Source of the DNA: Lewinellaceae bacterium
GTDB lineage: Bacteria; Bacteroidota; Bacteroidia; Chitinophagales; Saprospiraceae
Assembly: GCA_020636375.1 (NCBI GenBank)
Contig: JACJXZ010000016.1
Location: 221,885-285,884 of the forward strand
DNA: 64,000 nucleotides
Direction: 5' to 3'
Below are positions 43,085 to 51,060 of the stretch, one piece after another. The notes beneath the pieces are model-generated. The model saw only the letters and a list, made by a program, of their open reading frames with translations. It ran no database searches and had not been told where the DNA came from. Within the stretch, counting starts at the first letter, position 1, and each line of letters opens with the position of its first letter. Made by a program: the position numbers and the translations under genes.

Positions 43085-43448
43085 GGGGTGCCCTGTTGGG
43101 GGCTGGTGGTTTTGATCACTTATGGCACATAGGTGTTTTCACAGTAGGCCACATAGGTGGGGCGCACATCAATAACTTTTAAGTAGTTGGACACATTTAT
43201 TGTAACTAATGGTGCTTCGAAAGCGTGGCTTGGCAGCTCTATTCCTGGGGCAATTGTTATATGGCTATATTGTTATATTGTTATATTGTTATATTGTTAC
43301 GCTAATTGTATCCGTTTACTTAGTCTCCCATCTAAAAAGAACAATTCTTTGTTGGGTTTGTACATGACTCATTCCCTTCCCCTCATCCCATCTGGATTAA
43401 ATCTAAATTAGAGTATTTTTTCTACTTTTAGTAAGTGTTTTCAAGAAA
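43085..43448. other. AT-rich intergenic region with a CACATAG repeat and TATTGTTA microsatellite
   Basis: Contains a degenerate CACATAG-type repeat at 43117-43165 (GGCACATAGGTGTTTTCACA and GGCCACATAGGTGGGG), a TTATATTG run at about 43256-43300 preceded by TTGTTATATGGCTATA, and T-rich sequence up to the hydrogenase promoter. The same TTATATGGCTATA-type run occurs at 48240-48290 before the gene at 48366. No coding sequence recognised. Confidence 0.6.
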
Positions 43449-43513
43449 TTAGAAAACTTTTTCAAAAAAAGTTTAGAAAATTCTTTCTAATACCGTTCGG
43501 GGTTTTATATTTG
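43449..43513 (+). promoter_or_regulatory. Hydrogenase promoter with TTAGAA-N6-TTCTAA dyad(s)
   Basis: A perfect dyad TTAGAA-N6-TTCTAA occupies 43473-43490; a half-degenerate one (TTAGAA-N6-TTCAAA) lies at 43449-43466. Two bases after the perfect dyad stands CCGTTC (43493-43498), and seven bases later the -7 element TATATTTG (43506-43513). The same order and spacing occur upstream of hypB at 50979-51040. The dyad would overlap the -33 region, which fits either an activator touching RNA polymerase or a repressor. Confidence 0.72.
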
Positions 43514-43599
43514 TTGTGTGCGGTTTTTTCTGGAACAGGATTTTGTCCTTTCGGGAAACCGAAAATTTTCTTTTCACATACAAAAAACATCTGGTCGCC

Positions 43600-44580
43600 A
43601 TGGCAAATGTACTTTGGTTACAAGGAGGGGCTTGCAGCGGCAACACCATGTCCTTCCTCGACGCCCAGGAACCGACGGTTGTCGAGCTGATCGTCGATTT
43701 TGGCATCAATATTCTCTGGCACCCGACCGTAGGCCTGGAAATTGGCCATCAGGTTGGGGACCTGCTCAACGACTGCGTTTCGGGAAAAACCCAGCTGGAT
43801 ATTTTCGTTTTCGAAGGTTCGGTCATCGAAGGGCCGAACGGGACCGGCAAGATGAATTATTTTGCCGACCGCCCGATGAAGGACTGGGTGCGGGAGCTTT
43901 CCAACGCCGCCCAGTTTGTCGTGGCTATTGGCGACTGTGCTACCTGGGGTGGCATCCCTGCCGTTCCGCCCAACCCGAGCGAGTCGACGGGCATGCAGTT
44001 CCACAAAAAAGAAAAAGGGGGCTACCTCGGGCCGGATTTCGTTTCGAAAGGAGGCCTGCCCGTCATTAACATCCCCGGCTGCCCGGCTCACCCCGATTGG
44101 ATCACCCAGATCCTGGTGGCCATTTCGACCGGCCGCATCGGCGATGTGCTGCTGGACGATTACCACCGCCCCAAGACGTTCTTCACCGACTTTGTGCAGA
44201 CCGGCTGCCCCAACGCCATCAGCTTCGCCCAGAAAGTGGACGGCCATTTCGGCAAGCGCGGCGGCTGCCTGTTTTACGAGGTGGGCTGCCGGGGGCCGAT
44301 GACCCGTGCCAGCTGCAACCGCATCCTGTGGAACCGCCAGTCGAGCAAGACCCGCGCCAACCACCCCTGCCTCGGGTGTACTGAGCCGGGATTCCCGCAC
44401 CACGACCTGGTCAAGGGCAGCGTCTTCAAGACGATGAAATACCTGGGATTCCTGCCCAGGGACGTGCCAGCCGGCACCAATAAACTGGCGTACTACACCC
44501 GTGCCGGTTTCGAAAAGGTGATGGGGACGTTCGAAAATGTCACCGGCGTCAATAAAGAACATTTCGAAACATCCAAATGA
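43600..44580 (+). CDS. hhyS: [NiFe]-hydrogenase small subunit, group 1h/1l-like
   Basis: A 326-residue iron-sulfur subunit starting MANVLWLQGGACSGNTMSFL; an earlier ATG at 43516 only adds an unconserved stretch. The proximal-cluster motif is CSGN instead of the usual CxxC, as in actinobacterial-type (group 1h) enzymes where an Asp replaces one Cys ligand. Further ligands lie in VAIGDCATWGG, INIPGCPAHPDW, FYEVGCRGPMT and NHPCLGCTEPGFP. No twin-arginine signal, so the enzyme stays in the cytoplasm or at its membrane face. High-affinity oxidation of trace hydrogen is the inferred role. Followed by the large-subunit gene. Confidence 0.9.
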   Translation: MANVLWLQGGACSGNTMSFLDAQEPTVVELIVDFGINILWHPTVGLEIGHQVGDLLNDCVSGKTQLDIFVFEGSVIEGPNGTGKMNYFADRPMKDWVRELSNAAQFVVAIGDCATWGGIPAVPPNPSESTGMQFHKKEKGGYLGPDFVSKGGLPVINIPGCPAHPDWITQILVAISTGRIGDVLLDDYHRPKTFFTDFVQTGCPNAISFAQKVDGHFGKRGGCLFYEVGCRGPMTRASCNRILWNRQSSKTRANHPCLGCTEPGFPHHDLVKGSVFKTMKYLGFLPRDVPAGTNKLAYYTRAGFEKVMGTFENVTGVNKEHFETSK

Positions 44581-44661
44581 CCGGCTCCGGCCGATATGGG
44601 AAGGGCCGGCCGGCCCTTCCCGCTCCTTCAATTCTTTCCTAATCATCACAATGCATGTATC

Positions 44662-46260
44662 ATGTCTGAATACAAAGAACTCAACATATCTCCGGTCGGG
44701 CGGGTAGAAGGCGACCTGGATGTAAAGGTTTACATGGAGAACGGGGTCGTTACCCGTGCGCATACGCAGGCTGCCATGTTCCGGGGTTTCGAAAAGATCC
44801 TCTCCGGCAAGGACCCCCAGGCGGGCCTGATCGTCACGCCCCGCGCCTGTGGCATCTGCGGCGGCTCTCACCTGTACTGTGCTTCTTCGGCCCTGGATGT
44901 AGCCTGGAAGACCACCCTGCCGCCCAACGCCCTCCTGCTGCGGGCCATCGGCCAGGCAACGGAAACGATCCAGAGCATTCCCCGCTGGTTTTACGCCATA
45001 TTCGCTACCGATATGGCCAATAAGAAATTCGCGAACAAGCCGCTTTACCAGGAAGTAGTCAAGCGCTTCGCCGCTTACGTCGGCACCTCCTTCCAGCAGG
45101 GCGTGACCGCCAGCGGGCGCCCGGTAGAGGTGTACGCCCTCTTCGGCGGCCAGTGGCCGCACTCCAGTTATATGGTCCCCGGCGGCGTCATGTGTGCGCC
45201 GACGCTGAAGGACATCACGCGGGCGCATTCCATCATGAACCAGTTCCGCAACGACTGGCTGGAAACCGTCTGGCTGGGCTGTTCCATCGAACGGTACATG
45301 CAGATCCAGTCGTGGGACGATATGATGGCGTGGCTGGAGGAGAACGAATCCCACCGCAACAGCGACTTGGGGCTGTTCCTGCGCGCCGGGCTGGAATTCG
45401 GGCTGGATAAATTCGGCCAGGGGGTGGGCAAGTTCCTCGCCTGGGGCACTTACCTGCACAAGGACATGTACAACCAGCCTACCATCGAGGCCCGGAACGC
45501 CGCAGCCATCAGCCCCGCCGGTTTCTGGGACGGCAGGAAATACTACGAGGCCGACCAGAAGCAGGTCGCCGAGCACATCAAACACGCCTGGTACACTGAG
45601 CAGGCCGACGCGCTGCACCCCTTCGACGAACCGGTGCCGGTTACTTCTGCGGACCCCAAGAACCTGGAGGATTCCGACTTTGGCGGCAAGTACAGCTGGG
45701 CGAAGGCACCGCGCTTTATGGGCCATGCCGCCGAGACCGGCCCTCTGGCCCGGGTGATCATGGCGGCCAACCCCGCAAACAAGAGCCACCAGTTCCGCGA
45801 TCCCCTCTTTGGCGATATCATGGAAAAGATGGGCCCATCCGTCTTTACCCGCGTCCTGGCGCGCATGCACGAGGCGCCCAAGATATACACCATGATCGAC
45901 GAATGGTTGCGGCAGGTCAGCCTGGACGACGAGTTCTACATCAAACCTAAAGAGCAGGACGGCATCGGATGGGGGGCCACCGAGGCGGCCCGCGGCGCCC
46001 TCGCCCACTGGATCAAGATCAAGGACGGGGTCATTGAAAATTACCAGATCATCGCGCCGACCACCTGGAATGTCGGCCCGAACGACAGCGAGGGCAACCC
46101 GGGCCCGATCGAATCCGCCCTGGAAGGCACCGAGATCGAAGACCCGCACGACCCGGTGGAGGTGGGCATGGTCGCCCGCTCCTTCGACTCCTGCCTGGTG
46201 TGTACCGTCCATGCCCACGACAATAAGACGGGCGAAGAACTGGCAAAATTTAAGTTGTAA
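44662..46260 (+). CDS. hhyL: [NiFe]-hydrogenase large subunit, group 1h/1l-like
   Basis: A 532-residue catalytic subunit starting MSEYKELNISPVGRVEGDLD. Nickel-iron ligands are the L1 motif RACGICGGSH and the L2 motif DSCLVCTVHAHD close to the C-terminus. Fifteen residues follow the L2 histidine, so cleavage by the protease encoded at 47651 is needed for maturation. Its reading frame begins 81 bases after the small-subunit stop, consistent with one transcript. It shares group 1h features with the small subunit, and the distinction between 1h and 1l needs a phylogeny. Confidence 0.92.
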   Translation: MSEYKELNISPVGRVEGDLDVKVYMENGVVTRAHTQAAMFRGFEKILSGKDPQAGLIVTPRACGICGGSHLYCASSALDVAWKTTLPPNALLLRAIGQATETIQSIPRWFYAIFATDMANKKFANKPLYQEVVKRFAAYVGTSFQQGVTASGRPVEVYALFGGQWPHSSYMVPGGVMCAPTLKDITRAHSIMNQFRNDWLETVWLGCSIERYMQIQSWDDMMAWLEENESHRNSDLGLFLRAGLEFGLDKFGQGVGKFLAWGTYLHKDMYNQPTIEARNAAAISPAGFWDGRKYYEADQKQVAEHIKHAWYTEQADALHPFDEPVPVTSADPKNLEDSDFGGKYSWAKAPRFMGHAAETGPLARVIMAANPANKSHQFRDPLFGDIMEKMGPSVFTRVLARMHEAPKIYTMIDEWLRQVSLDDEFYIKPKEQDGIGWGATEAARGALAHWIKIKDGVIENYQIIAPTTWNVGPNDSEGNPGPIESALEGTEIEDPHDPVEVGMVARSFDSCLVCTVHAHDNKTGEELAKFKL

Positions 46261-46330
46261 CCATATCAAGGTATTGTACACATGTAGCCCGCCGGCTTGC
46301 CGGGGGGCTACGCTTTGGGGGAGGGGTGGG

Positions 46331-46478
46331 TGGCTGAGGGTTTTTTACCACATAGAACACATAGAGGTTTTCACATAGAACACATAGGTGGGTGGGATGG
46401 TGTGTGGCTGAGGGTTTTTTACCACATAGAACACATAGGGGTTTTCGCATAGGGCACATAGGTGGGTGGGGTGGCGCG
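46331..46478. repeat. Two tandem 74-bp copies of the CACATAG-type repeat
   Basis: Each unit reads TGGCTGAGGGTTTTTTACCA, then CATAGAACACATAG, GGTTTTCACATAG or GGTTTTCGCATAG, and CACATAGGTGGGTGGG. CACATAG words recur at 9- and about 23-base steps. Starts are at 46331 and 46405, a strict 74-base period. Other copies: 43117 (same strand), 47040 and 47459-47605 (opposite strand), 54830-54940 (same strand). Confidence 0.8.
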
Positions 46479-46568
46479 TGGCGTGGCGAGTGGTTTTTAC
46501 CGGATGGGGCATAAAGTTGGCGTGGCTTTCGGGTAGGGTATATAATAAATGGAATAAGTTGAATTTTC

Positions 46569-46576
46569 TATTTTTG
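46569..46576 (+). promoter_or_regulatory. -7 element TATTTTTG of the GxxExxY gene
   Basis: TATTTTTG fits TAnnTTTG, 45 bases before the ATG at 46622, suggesting that this gene is transcribed separately from the hydrogenase subunits. Confidence 0.45.
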
Positions 46577-46621
46577 GGGTAGAAAGGCGTATCGTAGTGA
46601 ATAAGCCTAAAACCCGGAAAC

Positions 46622-47197
46622 ATGGAAGAGCGCATTACCAAAAAGTTGGTCGATGATTTAACATATGAGATTATCGGAGCGGCAATAGAGGTGCACAAAA
46701 TTCTAGGCCCGGGGCTTTTGGAAAGCAACTATGAGAAAGCCCTGATTCACGAGTTGTGGTCACGGGGGTTGAAAACGAGCGCTCAGCAAACCGTTCAGGT
46801 ACCCTACAAGGGTATCCTCCTCGATTGCGAACTTCGGTATGATGTCCTGGTAGAAGAGCTGATCATCGTGGAGAATAAAGCCGTTCAGAAAATGCAACCC
46901 ATTTTCACCGCCACTCTTCTGACTTATATGAAACACCTGAAAGCCCCAAAAGGAATATTATTCAATTTCAACGTCCGGAATATTTTTAAGGAGGGCAGCA
47001 AACTTTCGTCAACGAATATTACGCCGCCCTGCCTGATGAATAGTTACCCTATGCCCTATGCGTTAAAACCGCCGGACCCCAAACCCTACCATACGCATCA
47101 GGTTGATGTGTTAAAATCCGCGAGGTGGCCAGCCTTTGGAACGCTCTGGCAGCGGCTGCCCTGTGGTAGTTTGCCGGGTGAACTCACCCCCATCTGA
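46622..47197 (+). CDS. GxxExxY family protein with repeat-derived C-terminal extension
   Basis: A 191-residue protein. Residues 1-125 match the GxxExxY family: IIGAAIEVHKILGPGLLESNYEKAL gives the name-giving G-x-x-E-x-x-Y, then LLDCELRYDVLVEELIIVENKAV with a PD-(D/E)xK-like strand (E-x-K in VENKAV) and KGILFNFN. The family usually ends near 125-130. Here the frame continues through a CCTATGCCCTATG repeat (about 47040-47075) and into the inverted-repeat element at 47090, adding about 55 non-homologous residues. A nuclease role is often suggested for the fold but is not demonstrated. Confidence 0.75.
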   Translation: MEERITKKLVDDLTYEIIGAAIEVHKILGPGLLESNYEKALIHELWSRGLKTSAQQTVQVPYKGILLDCELRYDVLVEELIIVENKAVQKMQPIFTATLLTYMKHLKAPKGILFNFNVRNIFKEGSKLSSTNITPPCLMNSYPMPYALKPPDPKPYHTHQVDVLKSARWPAFGTLWQRLPCGSLPGELTPI

Positions 47198-47451
47198 AGA
47201 AGCCAGGCGCCCCCTCTCTTGAGCTGCCGGCGAGCAAAAGGGAAGAGAGGGGGCAGGGCGACATACGCCGGGAGCCTGCGTTGGCCAGCTGCGGGGCCGG
47301 CATTACCCCCTCTCTTCCCCCTGTCCCCGAGGTGATAAAGAGATGGTGCTGATCTCGGATCACCAGGGGTGAGTTCTTTGCCGGCTGCCGGGTTCCCCAG
47401 GCGAGGAAGCCTGTAAAGACCCCATTTTAACATATTAGCCTGATGCGCATG
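47090..47451. mobile_element. 362-bp inverted-repeat element
   Basis: Left end CATACGCATCAGGTTGATGT-GTTAAAAT and right end (complement) CATGCGCATCAGGCTAATAT-GTTAAAAT match over about 28 bases with four mismatches. Inside, further inverted pieces occur: CCCCCTCTCTT against AAGAGAGGGGG, and GAACTCACCCC against GGGGTGAGTTC. It carries no transposase. It is framed by CACATAG-type repeats in reverse orientation and provides the last 36 codons of the GxxExxY gene. Confidence 0.6.
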
Positions 47452-47458
47452 CCCCGCG

Positions 47459-47605
47459 CCGCCCCTATGTGGCCTATGCGAAACCGCCTATATGCCCTAT
47501 GTGATAAAAAACGCTGCCTCCCCAACGCCAAAGGCGCCCCGCGCCCCGCCCTATGTGGCCTATGTGAAAACGCCTCTATGCCCTATGTGTTAAAAAAACC
47601 GTCGG
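47459..47605. repeat. CACATAG-type repeats, reverse orientation
   Basis: Two units reading CCCTATGTGGCCTATGCGAA and CCCTATGTGGCCTATGTGAA, each followed by ATGCCCTATGTG and a TAAAAAA tract, about 80 bases apart. They are the reverse complement of the repeat type at 46331 and 54830. Confidence 0.75.
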
Positions 47606-47650
47606 CCCCCAAAACCCCCGGCCCCCAAAAACCTAAACAATTAAAAAAAA

Positions 47651-48136
47651 ATGACCACCACCACCAAAAAGACCGCCATCCTCGGTTTCGGCAACCCCGT
47701 TCGCGCCGACGACGGCGTAGGCATCTACGTCATCGAACAGTTGCGGGCAGCGCTGGGCGAGCCGGAGCACGTCAGCCTCTTCGATATGGGCACCTCCGCC
47801 TTCGAAGTATTGTTCAGGCTCCGGGGGCACGAACGGGTGATCCTGGTCGACGCGGTGGTCAATGCCGGCGGAGAGGTAGGCGCCGTTTACAAACTGCCCG
47901 CCTCGGAGGTAGAAGGGCAGATCGAAGATGACCCTCTGGTCTTCCTGCACGGCCTGAAGTGGAACCAGGCCCTGTCGTACGCCCGGAAGATGCTGGGAGC
48001 GGAATATCCGGAAGACATCGAGGTGTATCTGGTCGCCATTGAAGATACGCGCTTCAATGTAGGGATGACGGAAGCGGCGAAACAAGGCGGGGACAGGGTG
48101 GTGCGGTTGTTGCTGGATGAGGTGGGGGAGGGGTGA
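47651..48136 (+). CDS. Hydrogenase maturation endopeptidase (HyaD/HybD/HoxM family)
   Basis: A 161-residue protease that removes the C-terminal extension of the large subunit after nickel insertion. Family motif ILGFGNPVRADDGVG at residues 10-24, whose acidic pair corresponds to HybD Glu16; the second and third nickel-binding positions probably are the Asp in ILVDAVVN and the His in FLHGLKW. Its substrate is the large subunit encoded at 44662, whose C-terminus ends HAHDNKTGEELAKFKL. The gene is separated from it by repeats and the GxxExxY gene. Confidence 0.9.
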   Translation: MTTTTKKTAILGFGNPVRADDGVGIYVIEQLRAALGEPEHVSLFDMGTSAFEVLFRLRGHERVILVDAVVNAGGEVGAVYKLPASEVEGQIEDDPLVFLHGLKWNQALSYARKMLGAEYPEDIEVYLVAIEDTRFNVGMTEAAKQGGDRVVRLLLDEVGEG

Positions 48137-48143
48137 GTGGTTA

Positions 48144-48237
48144 TAAGTACATGGACTGAATTAGTGAATTAGTGAATGACTGATTAACGGGGGCTTAGAG
48201 TCGGTTTTGTGTGTCATTATTTGTGTCCAGATACTTA
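48144..48237. mobile_element. 95-bp MITE-like element, copy 2 of 2
   Basis: Ends TAAGTACATGGAC and GTCCAGATACTTA; interior GTGAATGACTGA, GGGGGCTTAGAGTC and CATTATTTGTGTCC as in the copy at 11986-12080. It starts 7 bases after the protease stop codon. Confidence 0.7.
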
Positions 48238-48365
48238 TTGTTATATGGCTATATGGTTATATTGTTATATATGGTATATTGCTGCATTGCAATATTGTTT
48301 CAACCTGCGCGGCAATAAGTTTTCCCTACCTTTAAGGTGCGGAAGGTATTTTAATCCAGAAAATT

Positions 48366-48734
48366 ATGTTCATTCCACCAGGCAATCTGAAGCAAAACAT
48401 CGAAACGGATTCTGCCGCCGGGAGCAAAGTCCAGTTGAAGGGCTCTCACCTGCTGATCGACAGCGAAGTAGCGTCGGAAGTCTTCGGGGAGGAGCAAAAT
48501 GCTTACGTGGTGTACTATCCCGAGCGGCGAACCCTGATGCTGGCGCCGGTGAGCGATGAGCTTTTCAAGAGCCTGCACAAGGCCAGCCAGCAAATGCTGA
48601 AAAGCCGGAACCTGCGGGGCGATAAATCCATAGCCCTGCACGGCATCCTCATCGACCATCAGGTCAACGATACCGACCGGAGCCTGGAATACGAACTGCC
48701 GCCGGGATTGGGGGTTTTAAACGTGAAATTGTGA
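48366..48734 (+). CDS. Conserved small protein of the hydrogenase locus, unknown function
   Basis: A 122-residue soluble protein, not assigned to a known family. Visible are the beta-rich start VQLKGSHLLIDSEVASEVFG, a helix DELFKSLHKASQQMLKSRN and the end ELPPGLGVLNVKL. A TACCTTTA element at 48327-48334, one base away from TAnnTTTG, may start a transcript for 48366-50543. Its stop overlaps the ATG of the next gene (TGATG), so the two are translationally coupled. Hydrogenase-linked by location only. Confidence 0.55.
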   Translation: MFIPPGNLKQNIETDSAAGSKVQLKGSHLLIDSEVASEVFGEEQNAYVVYYPERRTLMLAPVSDELFKSLHKASQQMLKSRNLRGDKSIALHGILIDHQVNDTDRSLEYELPPGLGVLNVKL

Positions 48735-49057
48735 TGTACTGCTCACCGGATATTCCCTTTCACCTTTCTCCCGAAGGGCGGGGCCGGCGCGAGGACCTGC
48801 AGTTGCTCGTGGAAGGCCGGTGGCTGATGAACACCGAGGTGCGCTACTGGATACAGGAACGGCGCAGCCGGTGGCACCTGACGATGGTATATATTGCCGT
48901 GGAGAACCCTTTCAAGCTGATCTGCCGCCGGATCGACGCTTATCATTCCGGGCAGAAGGCTCTGACCTTTGCCAAAATATTGCAGCGAGGCATCCGAAAA
49001 GATGCCCGGGGCACTTTAAAAACCGACCGCGATGCTTTCAATATTTGCGCCAATTAA
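48734..49057 (+). CDS. Small conserved protein of the hydrogenase locus (family member B)
   Basis: A 107-residue protein starting MYCSPDIPFHLSPEGRG. Residues 27-107 align without gaps to the end of the 42042 protein; shared are RWL, a central P-x-KLI, KDxRGTL and the final F-x-x-C. Start overlaps the previous stop, and its own end overlaps the start of the TPR gene by 26 bases, so three genes are coupled. No known family was recognised. It may be an accessory subunit or assembly factor, by context. Confidence 0.65.
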   Translation: MYCSPDIPFHLSPEGRGRREDLQLLVEGRWLMNTEVRYWIQERRSRWHLTMVYIAVENPFKLICRRIDAYHSGQKALTFAKILQRGIRKDARGTLKTDRDAFNICAN

Positions 49058-50543
49058 ATATCACGCACAGATCCGGGAGATCATCCGGAAAGAAGACCGC
49101 CTGAACGAGCTGGTGCGCATCGTTGATTACCTGGAGGAGCGGCCCGTGCCCAGCGGCGCCAACCTGCTGGTGAAGCAGGAAGAAATCTGGCCACTGATCG
49201 ACTGGCACAATGTGCGGCCGCCCTATCTGCTGCCGGAGAACGTGCCTCTGGACGAAGCGCACCTGCTGGGGCTGGTTTTCGCCAACCTCGGCAATTACGA
49301 AAAAACCCACGAATACCTGGCCGGCAAGTCGCAGAGCCTGTACCTGGAGCTCGATTTCATCAACCGCCTGCAGCAGGGCATTCCCATCAGCCCCGCAGAG
49401 CTGGTTTCCCGGTATACCCCTTTCGACGAGTACCGCCTGATGCACAACCAGGCCGTCATCCACCATTACGCCGCCATGCCGCAGGATTTTGACGCGGAGA
49501 AAACCCAGTACTTTTATATCGAAGCCATCCAAAGCGCTCCCAACGACGAGTACCGCGTTTTCACGGCCCGCCAGTACGCCCTGCTGCTCATCGACCTGGG
49601 CGAAACCGAAAAGGCCGTCCGGCTGCTGAAGGGAACCCTGGGCCAGGACATTTCCGAGGAGGCCCGGACGGAGCTGCGCCATACCCTCTGCCAGAGCTGG
49701 ATGCAGGAGCTTTCGGCGCCGTACGACGAAGCGCTGCTCGGGCAGCTCAAAGATACCCTCTGGAAAGTGCTGCAGGCCTACGAAAAACAGGAGCGGGCCC
49801 TGGAGCAGGCCCTGGTGCTCACCGACGCCGGCATCATCGCCAATTATTCCGAAAGCTGGGCCGAAAGCCTGGGCTACTTCAACCGGGCCCTGGCCATCTT
49901 CGACGAAGCGGGCCTGCCCGAGCTGGCGGCCAACGTACATTACCGCAAAGGCGTCCTGCTGTTCACCTGGGCGCAGAACGGCAACCCCCAGTTCTACCGC
50001 AGCGCCGCCGAGAGCTACCAGAAGGCGGTCCGGGTGTTCTCCCGGGAGGCCGCCCCGGATGTGTATGCCGAAATCCAGCACCACCTGGGCATCATCTACG
50101 CCGACATACCCGATGAGGCGAAAAAGAAAAGCATCTGGGCAGCGGTTTCTTCCTCGGCATTCCAGGAAGCGCTGGGCATTTATACCAAAGAGGCTTACCC
50201 CTACGAGTACGCCGCTGTTTGCAACCACTACGGCAACGCCCTCACCAAATACCCGGCGGCGGTGCTGAGCGATAATTTCGAAAAAGCCCTGTTCTATTAC
50301 CAGGAGGCCCTGTCGGTCCGAACCCCCGAAGCCTACCCGCTGGAGCGCTGCCTGTCGTTGCTGAATTACCTGCAGGCACAGTGGAACCTGGGCATGCCCG
50401 AAGACCAGTTCCAGGAGGATCGCTACCTGGATATGGCTCAAAAGGCAGAAGAGGTGCTCGCCCTCAGCTCCGACCCCCAGCTTCAGGCTGAAGCCCGGGA
50501 GCACCTGGAACGGCTGGCCATGTTGAAGGCTGCGTACGCCTGA
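49032..50543 (+). CDS. Tetratricopeptide-repeat protein of the hydrogenase locus
   Basis: A 503-residue helical protein with several TPR-like pairs, for example EARTELRHTLCQSWMQEL, SWAESLGYFNRALAIFDEAG, AAESYQKAVRVFSREAAPDV and FEKALFYYQEALSVRTPEAY. The start overlaps the preceding small gene. TPR proteins and NHL-repeat proteins accompany group 1h hydrogenase genes in actinobacteria as I recall them, so a scaffold role in assembly or membrane attachment is plausible. No signal peptide or membrane segment. Confidence 0.75.
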   Translation: MLSIFAPIKYHAQIREIIRKEDRLNELVRIVDYLEERPVPSGANLLVKQEEIWPLIDWHNVRPPYLLPENVPLDEAHLLGLVFANLGNYEKTHEYLAGKSQSLYLELDFINRLQQGIPISPAELVSRYTPFDEYRLMHNQAVIHHYAAMPQDFDAEKTQYFYIEAIQSAPNDEYRVFTARQYALLLIDLGETEKAVRLLKGTLGQDISEEARTELRHTLCQSWMQELSAPYDEALLGQLKDTLWKVLQAYEKQERALEQALVLTDAGIIANYSESWAESLGYFNRALAIFDEAGLPELAANVHYRKGVLLFTWAQNGNPQFYRSAAESYQKAVRVFSREAAPDVYAEIQHHLGIIYADIPDEAKKKSIWAAVSSSAFQEALGIYTKEAYPYEYAAVCNHYGNALTKYPAAVLSDNFEKALFYYQEALSVRTPEAYPLERCLSLLNYLQAQWNLGMPEDQFQEDRYLDMAQKAEEVLALSSDPQLQAEAREHLERLAMLKAAYA

Positions 50544-50576
50544 AACAGGTGAGTAATCAACCCAATCAACCAATTT

Positions 50577-50620
50577 CGCCCCGAGCTTGTCGGGGGGCGT
50601 ACCCCGAGCTTGTCGAGGGG
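50577..50620. repeat. Two REP-like palindromes CCCCGAGCTTGTCGGGG
   Basis: CGCCCCGAGCTTGTCGGGG and ACCCCGAGCTTGTCGAGGGG stand in tandem in the 90-base gap before hypA. Each can form a short hairpin around AGCTT. Very similar palindromes are common dispersed REP sequences in GC-rich bacteria. Confidence 0.6.
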
Positions 50621-50634
50621 CAATCAACTAACTC

Positions 50635-50982
50635 ATGCACGAAATATCTCTCATCCGGACTATCTTCAACACCCTGGAGGCGGAGTTCTCCCCGGCAGAG
50701 CTGGAGCGGATGGCCGCCATTGACCTCAGGGTGGGCCGGCTGTCCAACGTCGAGCCCGTCCTGATGCAGAATGCCTTCCGCGCCGTGACCACTGCCGAGG
50801 AGAAATACCAGCAGGTGGAACTGAACATCGAGGCCGTCCCGGTCGAGATCTATTGTGCCGATTGCGGCGTGAACTCCACCATCGAGAACTACAAGTTCGC
50901 CTGTGCTGTCTGCGGCCGGCCCAACAATAATGTGGTAAAAGGGACGGAACTGCTCATCCACCGGGTGCGCTTCGGGGAGTAG
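50635..50982 (+). CDS. hypA: Hydrogenase nickel incorporation protein HypA
   Basis: A 115-residue nickel chaperone. The N-terminal Met-His-Glu (MHE) binds nickel, and the zinc site is formed by Cys74, Cys77, Cys90 and Cys93 (CADCG, CAVCG). It delivers nickel with HypB to the large subunit. The stop overlaps the upstream edge of the dyad region that precedes hypB. Confidence 0.93.
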   Translation: MHEISLIRTIFNTLEAEFSPAELERMAAIDLRVGRLSNVEPVLMQNAFRAVTTAEEKYQQVELNIEAVPVEIYCADCGVNSTIENYKFACAVCGRPNNNVVKGTELLIHRVRFGE

Positions 50983-51040
50983 AAAATTTTTTCTAAACAT
51001 TAGAATCCCTTTTCTAAATCCGTTCATCTTGTTACCTTTC
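50979..51040 (+). promoter_or_regulatory. hypB promoter with two TTAGAA-N6-TTCTAA dyads
   Basis: Site 1 at 50979-50996 (GTAGAA-N6-TTCTAA) and site 2 at 51000-51017 (TTAGAA-N6-TTCTAA) have centres 21 bases apart, two helical turns. Two bases after site 2 comes CCGTTC (51020-51025) and seven bases later TACCTTTC (51033-51040), a one-off -7 element. This is the same geometry as upstream of the small subunit at 43473-43513. Confidence 0.72.
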
Positions 51041-51060
51041 CGGTAAACAACCCGGATAAT

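Noticed and set aside
43260..43300. Possible origin or plasmid iterons (TTATATTG repeats)
   Set aside because: Simple microsatellite without DnaA boxes or replication genes nearby.
43618..46281. 887-codon open frame antisense to both hydrogenase subunit genes
   Set aside because: Shadow of two unmistakable hydrogenase genes; no protein family recognisable in it.
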